From the NCBI GenBank assembly GCA_947168885.1, contig CAMVNQ010000002.1, positions 248,001 through 312,000 on the forward strand: a stretch of 64,000 nucleotides of DNA, read 5' to 3'. This stretch comes from an uncultured Clostridia bacterium (lineage in GTDB: Bacteria; Bacillota; Clostridia; Oscillospirales; Ruminococcaceae). Below the pieces are notes generated by a model that was not told where the DNA came from, ran no database searches, and saw nothing but the letters and a program-made list of their open reading frames with translations. Made by a program: the position numbers and the translations under genes. Shown here piece by piece: positions 44,760 through 53,680 of the stretch. Positions within the stretch are counted from its first letter, which is position 1; every line of letters begins with the position of its first letter.

Positions 44760-44788
44760 TTGACAGTTTGGAGTTTGAGGTGTATAAT
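44760..44788 (+). promoter_or_regulatory. Promoter of the small protein/GGDEF-like unit
   Basis: TTGACA at 44760-44765, 17-base spacer, TATAAT at 44783-44788. The leader (about 44795-44890) contains a CGGG/CCCG hairpin near 44861-44874; I see no known riboswitch. Confidence 0.87.
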
Positions 44789-44903
44789 ATAAGTTAAGAT
44801 ATTTGTCATTTATTTATTTCTGATATACTTCCTGACCGATAAATGATATTTCTGGTATCCGCGGGCTAAGTCCCGTAAATCAGCGAAAGGTGGGATAAAC
44901 TGT

Positions 44904-45083
44904 ATGGCGAAAACCCAGGACGAAAAAGAACCGAAGACCGAAGTGTTGTCAAATCAGGGCGATCTGCTCAAAAACAGAGTAAACAGCATCATGAACATGA
45001 TCGATGAAGACGAAGATGAGGTCGATGAGGAACTGTTGGAGGAACTGAAAAAGCCGAAAAAGAAATTCTTCGGGTTATTCTGA
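44904..45083 (+). CDS. Small acidic protein with basic amphipathic C-terminus
   Basis: 59 residues from ATG 44904, with AAAGGTGG about 10 bases upstream and a consensus promoter. Residues 20-48 are rich in Asp and Glu and likely helical (NRVNSIMNMIDEDEDE), and the tail KKPKKKFFGLF looks like a short membrane-surface anchor. No family recognised. It lies 77 bases before the membrane GGDEF-like sensor, in the same transcript, so the two may work together. Its strong ribosome site and codon pattern resemble neighbouring genes. Confidence 0.65.
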   Translation: MAKTQDEKEPKTEVLSNQGDLLKNRVNSIMNMIDEDEDEVDEELLEELKKPKKKFFGLF

Positions 45084-45160
45084 TGATACGGCACAGGTTC
45101 CGGTTATACATTTCCGGTGAGTTTATTCCGGAAAAATCTATATGAAAGGTCAGAAATAAA

Positions 45161-46741
45161 TTGAGTACTTCAAAAAAGAAATCAAATAAAATGGGATTTT
45201 CAGCTCTTAACAGAATTCTGATAATCCAGTTAGTAGTAATGCTCGGTCTCTCGATATTTATTACAGTCACCGTAAGCAACAAGACGAGAGATAACGCTAT
45301 CGAACACATGGGCGCTATCGCCGATGAGCGTGCGCATATCATTGAAAATTACGTTGAAAACTCCGAAAATACACTTAAGAATTTCTGCAAGGCACAGCAG
45401 GTACAGGATATACTCAAGTATTCGTCACAGCTTGCGGCAGGCACAAATGTAAGCGCTGATGCTCAGGCTGCTCAGAAAGCTGCTCAGCAGTTCACCGAGG
45501 AATTCGGCAAGGATATCGATAACCTTGAGGGTCTTTGGATCGGTTCGTGGGACACCCACGTTCTGACTCATACCAACGCAGCTGTTGTTGGTATGCAGAC
45601 CCGTCCGGATGCAGAAAAGCAAAAAGAGCTCCACAACGGAATGGAGCGCAATGCAGATAAGCTCTACGATCTTGGTATCATGATCTCTCCCGCGAGCCAG
45701 AAACAGTGTCTTTCGATGTATCAGGCTGTTTACAGCGCAGGCGGCGATCCTATAGGTTTCGTCGGTCTCGGTATATACACCGACGGTCTGATCAATACCC
45801 TTAACAGTATCCCGATCCGCGGCGTTGAAAACTCCTTTTACAGCATGGTCGATGTCAACAGCGGTCTTTATATCTTCAACGCAGACGACACATCGAAGAT
45901 ACATACCCCTATCGAAAACGAAGACCTCAAGAATATCTGCGCGCAGTACAAAGGTACTACCGCATCCGACAGCACCGGCGACTATGAGTATGTAAAAGAC
46001 GGTGAAAAGTATATCTCGATATACACTTATATACCCGAGCGCGGCTGGCTTGTAACGATTGACGATACAAAGGGTGAAGTTTTCGCTCTTAAAACTACGA
46101 TGATCATTTACCTCGGTATCTTCGGTGTTGTTATCCTCGGACTTATCATAGTATTCAACGTTATCAGCAAACGTCAGGAGGCTATCAACCAGAAGCTCCT
46201 TTCGACGATCAATAAGAACTCAATGACAAAGAAGTCCCTGAATACCGCTATGTTCAAGGATGTACTTACCGGTGTCAACAACCGTGTAAGCTATACTATG
46301 AACCTTGACAAGATAAAGGCATCAGAGGATTCGCCCTGCTACTTTGCAATGTTCAACATCATAAAGTTCTCCGAGATAAACTCCACTTACGGAGCCGAGG
46401 CAGGCGACCTGCTGCTCGTAAAGACAACAGAGGCTCTTACAGAATTCTTCCCCGACTGTGAGATCTATCGTACCGGTTCGGACGAGTTCCTCGCTGTCAT
46501 TCCCGCACCACAGGGCAGTCCCAATATGAACGAAGTCATGGACAAGGTAAATCTCGCATTCCGTCAGATGTGTGTTTCCAAGCAGATCGAAAATGTCGGC
46601 ACTATCCGTCCCGATTATAAGGTGGCAGTCGGCAGGAAAACGAAAGGCAATGCCGATACTGCGATCATAGGAACTCTCAAGAAGAAGATGAACGAGAGCG
46701 ACAAGGCTACGATCGGTATGATCGAGTGCATAGATCTTTGA
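45161..46741 (+). CDS. Membrane sensor with dCache-like domain and degenerate GGDEF domain
   Basis: 526 residues. A membrane helix at about 18-40, an extracellular dCache-type sensor (about 42-305), a second helix (about 308-332) and a C-terminal GGDEF-like domain (345-526). The active-site motif reads GSDEF, and the metal-binding DxD of the first strand is replaced (FNIIKFSEINSTYG), with no RxxD inhibitory site. Diguanylate cyclase activity is therefore doubtful; a GTP- or c-di-GMP-binding receptor role is more likely. Start is TTG 45161 after AAAGGTCAG. A long hairpin (46775-46808) follows the stop. Confidence 0.82.
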   Translation: MSTSKKKSNKMGFSALNRILIIQLVVMLGLSIFITVTVSNKTRDNAIEHMGAIADERAHIIENYVENSENTLKNFCKAQQVQDILKYSSQLAAGTNVSADAQAAQKAAQQFTEEFGKDIDNLEGLWIGSWDTHVLTHTNAAVVGMQTRPDAEKQKELHNGMERNADKLYDLGIMISPASQKQCLSMYQAVYSAGGDPIGFVGLGIYTDGLINTLNSIPIRGVENSFYSMVDVNSGLYIFNADDTSKIHTPIENEDLKNICAQYKGTTASDSTGDYEYVKDGEKYISIYTYIPERGWLVTIDDTKGEVFALKTTMIIYLGIFGVVILGLIIVFNVISKRQEAINQKLLSTINKNSMTKKSLNTAMFKDVLTGVNNRVSYTMNLDKIKASEDSPCYFAMFNIIKFSEINSTYGAEAGDLLLVKTTEALTEFFPDCEIYRTGSDEFLAVIPAPQGSPNMNEVMDKVNLAFRQMCVSKQIENVGTIRPDYKVAVGRKTKGNADTAIIGTLKKKMNESDKATIGMIECIDL

Positions 46742-46774
46742 TGATCCTTTCTTGAAATTATCAGGATAATATTA

Positions 46775-46808
46775 AAGAGCATTTCCTCATTACAGAGGAA
46801 ATGCTCTT
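46775..46808. terminator. Perfect 14-bp hairpin after the GGDEF-like gene
   Basis: AAGAGCATTTCCTC (46775-46788) and GAGGAAATGCTCTT (46795-46808), loop of six. No T-run follows, so termination may be inefficient or the stem may be an mRNA 3' end. Confidence 0.65.
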
Positions 46809-46973
46809 ATAATATGATTTACAGCTCAGTATCTATAATATATCCGGAATTACAGGTTATTCCGCTAAGGCATGGATGTCATAAGAAGGTTTCCGAAGGA
46901 TAGCTGGTACTGCATGATGCAGCGGCAACAAAAGAGTACAGCGCACATAAGAGACCTGCCAAAGGGAGGGCGT

Positions 46974-47528
46974 ATGCAGAAATATGCCATATTCAAGTCT
47001 GAAACAGGCTATTATTACTACAAATATTACGATACTATCGAATCACTGACAGGCACAATGTTTGACGGCATTATCAGTCCCGAATCTCTGCCGGTGGTAA
47101 TTGATGAGACCGGCGGATTCTTTTCGCTTAAAGGAGCAGGATACCAGTTTGTGCGTATTGCCGAAAGCGATACTGAACCGCTCACACTGGAGGAAATGTT
47201 TTTCAAGAACATGGACGACTTCAAACTTGGCTGGATGTCTCCGGACGGCGATACTTATTCCTGCAGCTATACCGGTCATGCAAAGTGCGCAAAGATGCTT
47301 GCGGAGAAATTCTTTCCCGATGCACAGCTTCCGGAGAGAACTCTCGGAAAAGCAGGCTGGCTCAAGATCATAGATTCATGGGACGGTACACAGCGCGAAC
47401 ATAAGCAGTTTGTTTATTCGCTGACCGGGAAAATGACCAAACGACAGGCTGACAAGTTATTCGATCTCGGTCTTTATGCCAACCCGGAAGTACTTGAGAT
47501 CATATCCGCAAGCGAAGATTCATGGTGA
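46974..47528 (+). CDS. Hypothetical protein
   Basis: 184 residues, cytosolic, no recognised family. Aromatic-rich N-terminus (YAIFKSETGYYYYKYYDTI) and a compact alpha/beta pattern; a CSYTGHAKCAKMLAEKFFP segment carries two cysteines. The C-terminal part (LPERTLGKAGWLKIIDSWDG) is well formed, so the gene looks intact. ATG 46974 with GGGAGGG just upstream is chosen over an upstream ATG at 46872 without a ribosome site. The 232-base gap before it holds the hairpin described above and nothing else clear. The phosphoesterase gene follows after 48 bases. Confidence 0.65.
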   Translation: MQKYAIFKSETGYYYYKYYDTIESLTGTMFDGIISPESLPVVIDETGGFFSLKGAGYQFVRIAESDTEPLTLEEMFFKNMDDFKLGWMSPDGDTYSCSYTGHAKCAKMLAEKFFPDAQLPERTLGKAGWLKIIDSWDGTQREHKQFVYSLTGKMTKRQADKLFDLGLYANPEVLEIISASEDSW

Positions 47529-47576
47529 TTAACGTTCTGAATAATATGTCCGTTCATTAAAGGAGAGGATTATCTG

Positions 47577-48080
47577 ATGAGAATAATAGTTATGGCAGAT
47601 TCACACGGTGCCGGAAGCGCTGTTATGAAAGTAGTAGAGAAAAATATATACACAGCGGATCTGTTCATTCATCTTGGCGACGGTGAAGAAGATATGCTAA
47701 GCGTTCTGCTTGAATATCCGAATATAAATCTGATCCAGATCAAGGGTAACTGCGATCACGGGAGCGCTTCTCCAGTGTCGCAGATAATCGATACCGTTCC
47801 GGGTCCCGAATATAAAACGATAAAAATCCTTGCCGTTCACGGACATTTGCAGAATGTCAGCCACGGAACGGATGAGCTGCTGCTTCTTGCGCATGAGAAT
47901 AAGTGCGACATAGTGCTTTTCGGACACACACATTGTCGCTGTGACAGAAAAGAGGACGGTGTGCTTCTTATCAATCCCGGAAGCTGTTCTGTCCCGCGCG
48001 ACGGCGAACCGCCGTCTTACGCCTGTATAGATATTACGGAATGGGGTCTGATAACCGAGATATATGATCTTCCGGTTTAA
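47577..48080 (+). CDS. YfcE/MJ0936-type metallophosphoesterase
   Basis: 167 residues, usual length for the family. Metal-binding motifs ADSHG, HLGDGEEDM, KGNCDHG, AVHGH and FGHTHC are all present. Members are phosphodiesterases with activity on model substrates; the cellular substrate is unknown. AAAGGAGAGG precedes the ATG. It is the last gene before the promoter of the kinase/hydrogenase-like operon. Confidence 0.9.
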   Translation: MRIIVMADSHGAGSAVMKVVEKNIYTADLFIHLGDGEEDMLSVLLEYPNINLIQIKGNCDHGSASPVSQIIDTVPGPEYKTIKILAVHGHLQNVSHGTDELLLLAHENKCDIVLFGHTHCRCDRKEDGVLLINPGSCSVPRDGEPPSYACIDITEWGLITEIYDLPV

Positions 48081-48216
48081 TAACCCGCTTTCCGTATATA
48101 TACTGTCTTCTTCCCTTCCCCCAAAATACATTTGAACAATTAATTATCAGTGTTTACAAAAATAGTTTAAAGAATTGTACGTTTTAACAAAAAACAATCG
48201 TTTTCAAAGAATAATA

Positions 48217-48245
48217 TTGACAAATCATTACAATGATGTTATACT
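48217..48245 (+). promoter_or_regulatory. Promoter of the eight-gene signalling operon
   Basis: TTGACA at 48217-48222, 17-base spacer, TATACT at 48240-48245. No other good promoter or full terminator is seen before 56796, so it may drive the entire run of genes to 56741. Confidence 0.8.
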
Positions 48246-48312
48246 ATCAATAGATATGCTCATATTTGTTTTTGCATTGCATATCATATAAGATCAACAG
48301 GAGGCAGACATT

Positions 48313-49344
48313 ATGGCTGAAACACGTTTCATGAGGACAGTAGTTTTCGGAGGATATGATAAGAGTGATGTTGATAAAAAACTCGAATACATATACGATC
48401 TGTTCTTTGACTGCAAAAACAAATTGAGAGAAGCAAAGCTTCTTCTCGGTAAAATGAAGGCGGGCGCAAACGAACAGGACGCGCTTGATTCCGTTCTTGC
48501 TGACGAAAGAGCAAAGCTTACCGAATTACAGGTTAAAAACGAACAGCTTATCGAAAAAGCAAAATCCCTCAACGACGATAATGTGCGTAAGGAAAAGGAA
48601 CTTGCCGAACTCAGGAGCAAGGTTGCAGATTTAGAAACAAAGCTTAACGGAGCAGAGGCTAAGCTTGCTTCTGAAGGCGGCACCAACTCCGGTGCAATGC
48701 TTAATATCGTCTTCCAGCAGGCACAGACTTCCGCAGATCTGATCCTTAGTACAGCTCAGAAACAGGCCGACGATCTCAAGACAGATTCACAGAAGCTCGC
48801 CGAAAACACAGTGACAGATGCCAACAACAAGGCAAAGATGATAATTTTTGAAGCAGAAACGAACGCTGCAAAGATCACCGCCGAGGCAAAGGAAAAGGCT
48901 TCTGCAATGGATGTCGCTTCCGGCAACATCAAAGCCTCAGTACTCGGCGATGTCGAGAGAATGAGCGCAGAGCTGTCTAAATTCAAAGAAATATTTGACA
49001 AGTTCGGTTCGACCGGCACGGATATGATCTCACAGTCGATGGAACTGCTGGACGATGCCGTAACAACCCTCACGTCAGGCGGTATTCCCGTTTTCCACGA
49101 ACCGGAAAGATTTGAAGCAGAGCTTGTTGAAAGCCCCATGCTTGAGGATATAGATGAATTCTACCTGACCGGCAGCGAAAACTCCGGAAATGAAGATTCA
49201 GGTTCGGATAACAAGAACGATACCCTTCAGAAGCTGAAAGAAAAAGCTGCTGCATTAAGCGGCGGTTCCGGTGCAGAAGAAAATACCGGCAGCAAAAAGA
49301 TAAGTCTTGAAGATCTGGCTATGAAAGCCAAATCAATGAAGTAA
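48313..49344 (+). CDS. DivIVA-like coiled-coil protein
   Basis: 343 residues. The N-terminal MRTVVFGGYDKSDVDKKLEY has the F-x-GGYD-x-x-DV start typical of DivIVA-type proteins. Coiled coil spans about 25-120 and 130-230 (ATP-synthase-b-like Ala/Lys/Glu pattern, NNKAKMIIFEAETNAAKITA). The last 100 residues are acidic, and a short basic tail ends in KAKSMK. No membrane helix. It shares the N-terminal pattern with the protein at 10290 and may be a distant paralogue. As first gene of the kinase/phosphatase operon it may localise the complex or be a phosphorylation target; both are inference. GGAGGCAG precedes the ATG. Confidence 0.75.
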   Translation: MAETRFMRTVVFGGYDKSDVDKKLEYIYDLFFDCKNKLREAKLLLGKMKAGANEQDALDSVLADERAKLTELQVKNEQLIEKAKSLNDDNVRKEKELAELRSKVADLETKLNGAEAKLASEGGTNSGAMLNIVFQQAQTSADLILSTAQKQADDLKTDSQKLAENTVTDANNKAKMIIFEAETNAAKITAEAKEKASAMDVASGNIKASVLGDVERMSAELSKFKEIFDKFGSTGTDMISQSMELLDDAVTTLTSGGIPVFHEPERFEAELVESPMLEDIDEFYLTGSENSGNEDSGSDNKNDTLQKLKEKAAALSGGSGAEENTGSKKISLEDLAMKAKSMK

Positions 49345-49374
49345 CACAGTCTTTTATATTACGGAGGATACATT

Positions 49375-51060
49375 ATGGCTGTTCAGGATATTATTATAGT
49401 TAAGCCGGATAAGTGCGTAGGATGCAATTCCTGTGTAAGAACATGTCCCGCTCCCGAAGCAAATATCACCAAAATGCTGAGCGACGGCAGATTTGTTACA
49501 ACAGTAAATCCGGAGAAGTGTATTGCCTGTGGTGAGTGCGTAAAAACATGCTCGCACGGAGCAAGAGACTATATCGACGATACAGAGGGATTCATGGCTG
49601 CTCTGCCCAAGATAAAGCCTATAATTCTTGCTACACCTTCGATCAAGACGGTATATCCAAATAAATGGAAAGGCATACTCAACTGGTTCAGATCCAAGAA
49701 CTGCATAATTTATGACGTTTCGTTCGGTGCCGACATCTGTACATGGGCACACCTGAGAGCTATCGAAAACAAGAAAGTCGAAAAGGTTATCACTCAGCCT
49801 TGTGCAGCAATTGTCAAGTATATAGAGACGTATCAGCCCAAGCTGCTGGACAACCTATCCCCCATACACAGCCCGATTTTATGCGCTGTGGTTTATATCA
49901 AGAAGTATCTTAAACTTAATAATCCTATCGCTGTGCTCTCCCCTTGCGTTGCGAAAAAGTCCGAGTTCCTTGAAACAGGACTTGTTGAATACAACGTTAC
50001 CTTCCGCAAGCTTCAGGATTATTTTGACAGGAGCGATATAAGAATACCCACAAATTCCGATTCGGATTTTGAATACAACTTTGAAGAAAGACAAGGTCAG
50101 GTCGGTGCAGTATATCCGCGTCCCGGCGGACTCAGAGACAATCTCTGGCTTCATAACGCCGATATCAACATTACCACATCGGAGGGCGTTCAGAAAGTAT
50201 ATGCCGAACTCGATATGTATGCCGAGATGCCTGATTTCAAGCACCCCGAAGTTTTTGATGTCCTTTCCTGCGAATTCGGATGTAACGTAGGTCCCGGTAC
50301 CGGTACCACACAGACCGTATTCGATGTTATGGCATATATGCGCGAGATCGAAAGAGAGGCTAAATCGCGCCGTAAGACAGGTGCGTTCAGAAACGGTGAA
50401 GATAAGCTCTTCAAGAAGTTTGACGATGAGCTTAATCTTGTTGACTTTATGAGAACTTATCACCCCGTCGCTCCTACCCCGCAGCCTACCGACAGACAGC
50501 TTGATGCTGTATTCAATATGATGGGCAAGCATACCGAGGACGAGCGTAATTTCAACTGCCACGCCTGTGGTTATAAATCATGTCGTGATATGGCGACAGC
50601 TGTCTGTCGCGGTCTTAACAATGTCGATAACTGTATAGTACACGCGAAATCTGTACTTACCGCTCGTCACAGTGAACTTACCGCGCAGCACGAGCTGCTG
50701 ACCGAGATCACAACCGAGTGCTTTGATCTTTCCAACAAGCTCAAGGACAATCTCCGCAACATAAACGATAATATGCGCGTGATAGGCGATTCTGCGAGCA
50801 AGACAAGCGACAGAGCAGGTGAAGTAAATGAGCTCCTCACAAGCGTTATTGATTTCTGCGGACAGAACAAAACTATGGATGCCTCGTCCGTAAAACAGCT
50901 TGCGGATATTCTAAGAATGACGCAGAGCGCTTTTAAGGCTCTTGATGACAATGTTAATGTGACAAACGAAAGCTCGGAACTCATAGGCAAATCCGTTACA
51001 GAGATCAATTCGCTTGTCGAAAAAATCAACTACAATCTGCGCAAAACTGAAAAGAAGTAA
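49375..51060 (+). CDS. Sensory-type [FeFe]-hydrogenase homologue with coiled-coil tail
   Basis: 561 residues. Two [4Fe-4S] sites (C14/17/20/24 and C49/52/55/59) lead into an iron-hydrogenase large-subunit domain (about 75-335). H-cluster motifs are modified: L1 TQPCAAIV near 140, L2 SPCVAKKSEF near 190, L3 SCEFGCNVGPGTG near 300. The cluster-ligand cysteines remain, but the proton-relay cysteine of L1 is replaced by proline, as in group C/D hydrogenases proposed to be sensors. A CxxCGYxSC Fe-S motif (about 396-405) and a long C-terminal coiled coil (415-560) follow. No PAS domain and no maturation genes are nearby. GGAGG precedes the ATG. Confidence 0.85.
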   Translation: MAVQDIIIVKPDKCVGCNSCVRTCPAPEANITKMLSDGRFVTTVNPEKCIACGECVKTCSHGARDYIDDTEGFMAALPKIKPIILATPSIKTVYPNKWKGILNWFRSKNCIIYDVSFGADICTWAHLRAIENKKVEKVITQPCAAIVKYIETYQPKLLDNLSPIHSPILCAVVYIKKYLKLNNPIAVLSPCVAKKSEFLETGLVEYNVTFRKLQDYFDRSDIRIPTNSDSDFEYNFEERQGQVGAVYPRPGGLRDNLWLHNADINITTSEGVQKVYAELDMYAEMPDFKHPEVFDVLSCEFGCNVGPGTGTTQTVFDVMAYMREIEREAKSRRKTGAFRNGEDKLFKKFDDELNLVDFMRTYHPVAPTPQPTDRQLDAVFNMMGKHTEDERNFNCHACGYKSCRDMATAVCRGLNNVDNCIVHAKSVLTARHSELTAQHELLTEITTECFDLSNKLKDNLRNINDNMRVIGDSASKTSDRAGEVNELLTSVIDFCGQNKTMDASSVKQLADILRMTQSAFKALDDNVNVTNESSELIGKSVTEINSLVEKINYNLRKTEKK

Positions 51061-51071
51061 TTCAATATAAT

Positions 51072-51103
51072 GGCAGTACCGTACTTTTTTGTGCGGTACT
51101 GCC
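51072..51103 (+). other. Intercistronic hairpin
   Basis: GGCAGTACCG (51072-51081) pairs perfectly with CGGTACTGCC (51094-51103) between the hydrogenase-like and LRR genes. No T-run follows; RNA processing or 3'-end protection are possible roles. Confidence 0.6.
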
Positions 51104-51157
51104 TGATAACGTCTCTGCATTGATCATTATTATGCTTAAGGGGTGGGTGGATACTAT

Positions 51158-52219
51158 ATGCAGTGCCGTAACTGTAAGGCAGAAGTGCCGTTCGGTAAGG
51201 TGCGTTGTCCCGAATGTTCATATATCAATCCATACAATATTATGGGATACAAAAACACAAAGGAAATACAGACATCCCTCAGAACGATGATCGTTGAACA
51301 GTACGGCAGGATAGCCGATGCAAAACAGTTCAATGCTGTGATGTTTGACTACATTCCTGAATATACTATGGAGCGTAAACTGTTAAGTAAAGCAGTGGAC
51401 GCCGGCTTTCTTGAAACGATTATCGCCGCGGAAGACAAAAAGAAGACATTCAAAGGCCTGAGAAACAAGCTTATGAATGAAAGCGGCTTTCATAGGTACG
51501 ATGCCGAATTTGTACTTGTATGCTTCGGGCATATGCTCGGATTTTCTTATGTCTCCCCTTTATTCATGGATGATAAACCGCCTAAGCAGGAAGATGAAAG
51601 CAGCATCGAGGCTGTCAGACGCGAGACCAGAATAAGGATATTCGGTAAACTTGATGCTTTCAGATACGTTCTTTCGGGAAAACCAACAGTAAAGGAAGGC
51701 TATACCGAGCTTGCGGGTTACTGTTTTGAAAATTTCAGTCTGATGAAAGAGATCTCGCTTCCGTCAACATTGAAGACCATAGGCGAATACGCCTTCACGG
51801 ACTGTAAGAATCTCGAGAGCTTTACCCTTCCCGACACAGTAAGAAAGCTTGAAAAAGGTGTGTTCAATGCCTGTGTGGGACTGAAAAAGGTCATTTTACC
51901 GGAGGGACTGCAGTCAATTGGCGATAATTGCTTTTTCTGCTGTACCTCACTTAAGACCGTAAGAGTTCCTGACACCGTCAGCAGCATCGGCGAGAACGCA
52001 TTTTCGGGCTGTGCGGAACTTGAAAAGCTTATTGTACCGAAGAATGTAAAATTTATAGATAATAAAGCCTTTGCGTACTGCGGCAAGCTTACCGTGATAT
52101 GCACCGAAAATTCGTTTGTTCATAAATACTGTATGCAAAACGGTATAAAATATCAGACCCTGCCTATGGGCGTAACTCTGCCGGGCACGGATCAATCGGA
52201 GGGAGAGCTTGATGAATGA
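51158..52219 (+). CDS. Zinc-ribbon, helical-domain and BspA-type leucine-rich repeat protein
   Basis: 353 residues, no signal peptide. A zinc ribbon (CRNCKAEVPFGKVRCPEC, residues 3-20) is followed by a helical domain (about 45-140) of a type seen in bacterial multidomain signalling proteins (EQYGRIADAKQFNAVMFDY, LSKAVDAGFLETI). BspA-type LRRs span about 195-330, with five units of the form LPxTLKxIGEYAFTDCxNL. LRR_5 proteins are mostly secreted; an apparently cytosolic one within a kinase operon suggests a protein-interaction module. ATG 51158 is placed 7 bases after GGGTGG. It overlaps the kinase gene by 8 bases. Confidence 0.82.
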   Translation: MQCRNCKAEVPFGKVRCPECSYINPYNIMGYKNTKEIQTSLRTMIVEQYGRIADAKQFNAVMFDYIPEYTMERKLLSKAVDAGFLETIIAAEDKKKTFKGLRNKLMNESGFHRYDAEFVLVCFGHMLGFSYVSPLFMDDKPPKQEDESSIEAVRRETRIRIFGKLDAFRYVLSGKPTVKEGYTELAGYCFENFSLMKEISLPSTLKTIGEYAFTDCKNLESFTLPDTVRKLEKGVFNACVGLKKVILPEGLQSIGDNCFFCCTSLKTVRVPDTVSSIGENAFSGCAELEKLIVPKNVKFIDNKAFAYCGKLTVICTENSFVHKYCMQNGIKYQTLPMGVTLPGTDQSEGELDE

Positions 52220-53555
52220 GCTTAGTATTGGGCAACAGGTAGAACTTGAATACGGTGATAAGGCTACCGTTACCGGAATAATAGGAAGCGGCGGTCAGGG
52301 TAAAGTGTACGCTGTTGACTATAACGGAAGAAAATGGGCGCTAAAATGGTATGATATTACCAAGATCAATGATCCCGACCAGTTCCGCGAAAACATAAAG
52401 AAAAATATAAACGACGGCGCACCGAGCAATAAATTCCTGTGGCCGCAGTATCTCACAAAAGTGTGCGAGGACGGAACGTTCGGATATCTTATGGATCTCA
52501 AACCCGAAAGTTTTGACGCATTCACCGATATTCTCAACACCTACAAGCTGAAGATAGACCCGCTCACGGGACAGGCTGTGCGGCAGCCGGTGAGATTTAC
52601 GGATCTCAGAGCCATGGTCACCGCTGCAATTAACATCTCCAACGCTTTCAGACAGCTCCACAGAGTCGGCAAAAGCTATCAGGATCTTAACGACGGCGGA
52701 TTCTTCATCAATGTGGATACGGGCGCGGTGCTTGTCTGTGACTGCGATAATATCGCTCCGGACGGCTCAAACTTCGGTATAGGCGGCAAGCCGGGATATA
52801 TGGCTCCCGAGATAGTGCGCGGAATTGCCAAACCTGATGTTCAGACCGATAAGTATTCCCTTGCGGTAGTGCTTTTTAAGCTTTTGTTCAGAGGAGACCC
52901 GCTTGAAGGTCAGAAAGTGGTAAAGGACGTATGCCTTACCGAAGCCGCCGAGCTTAAACATTACGGAGCGGAAGCAGTATTCGTATATGATCCGGAAAAT
53001 GTCTCTAACAGACCTGTAAGAGGCATACATGACAATGTTATCAAGTTCTGGAAAATGTATCCCGATTACATAAAAGATGCATTTATAAAGTCTTTTACCG
53101 TCGGTCTGACAGATACGAATAAAAGAATAATAGAAAATGAATGGCAGAAAATGTTCATACGGCTAAGGTCCGAGATCATATCCTGCCCCTGCGGAAGAAC
53201 TAATTATGCATGTATGTTCGAGATGGAAGACAGACTGACATACAGATGTCCGAAATGCGGAATGACGTTTGCGACACTTGAATTTTCCGGCAGGGATAAC
53301 AGAATGCCGTTATATATCGGATCACGGTTCTATCAGTGCGAGATCGATCCTGATTCAGAGGACTACGCTGCTGTTGCCGGTATGCTTGTGGAAAACAAGC
53401 TTAAACCCGGTGTGCTCGGTATAAGGAACTGCTCCGAGCTCACATGGAACGCACGTATGCCGGACGGTGAGTTCCATAAGGTAGCTCCGGGAAAGGGCTG
53501 CCCTATCTGGCAGGGTCTTGAAATAGATTTCGGCAAGGTGACCGCAAAAATATAA
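52212..53555 (+). CDS. Ser/Thr protein kinase with C-terminal zinc ribbon (TerY-P type)
   Basis: 447 residues. The kinase domain has a Gly-rich loop GSGGQGKVY (25-33), Lys45 in ALKWYD, the catalytic Asp in SYQDLNDGGFFI (HRD Arg and His absent), and CDCDN in place of DFG, with the metal Asp kept. An APE-like MAPEIV follows. At about 324-350 a zinc ribbon (CPCG...YRCPKCG) is present, then a beta-rich C-terminus (GIRNCSELTWNARMPDGEFHKVAPG) resembling a degenerate FHA-like segment. This order is that of the TerY-P kinases, which act with a vWA protein and a PP2C phosphatase; both are encoded next. GGAGGGAG precedes ATG 52212. Confidence 0.88.
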   Translation: MNELSIGQQVELEYGDKATVTGIIGSGGQGKVYAVDYNGRKWALKWYDITKINDPDQFRENIKKNINDGAPSNKFLWPQYLTKVCEDGTFGYLMDLKPESFDAFTDILNTYKLKIDPLTGQAVRQPVRFTDLRAMVTAAINISNAFRQLHRVGKSYQDLNDGGFFINVDTGAVLVCDCDNIAPDGSNFGIGGKPGYMAPEIVRGIAKPDVQTDKYSLAVVLFKLLFRGDPLEGQKVVKDVCLTEAAELKHYGAEAVFVYDPENVSNRPVRGIHDNVIKFWKMYPDYIKDAFIKSFTVGLTDTNKRIIENEWQKMFIRLRSEIISCPCGRTNYACMFEMEDRLTYRCPKCGMTFATLEFSGRDNRMPLYIGSRFYQCEIDPDSEDYAAVAGMLVENKLKPGVLGIRNCSELTWNARMPDGEFHKVAPGKGCPIWQGLEIDFGKVTAKI

Positions 53556-53680
53556 ATGCATACCGGGCAAACAGGCGCTTGCGAGCTTTGCGTGGCTGCT
53601 TACAGCGCCGCATCATGCTTTTGCTTGCATATCAAATATCCGGAAAATCATAATAAATAATGCGAAAGGACGCTTTTAGT

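Noticed and set aside
44795-44903. c-di-GMP riboswitch before the GGDEF-associated unit
   Set aside because: A small hairpin and GAAAGGTGG are present, but the aptamer core of c-di-GMP-I or -II is not.
53556-53660. 34-codon Cys-rich ORF directly after the kinase stop
   Set aside because: No proper ribosome site and composition not convincing; it only fills the gap before the vWA gene.
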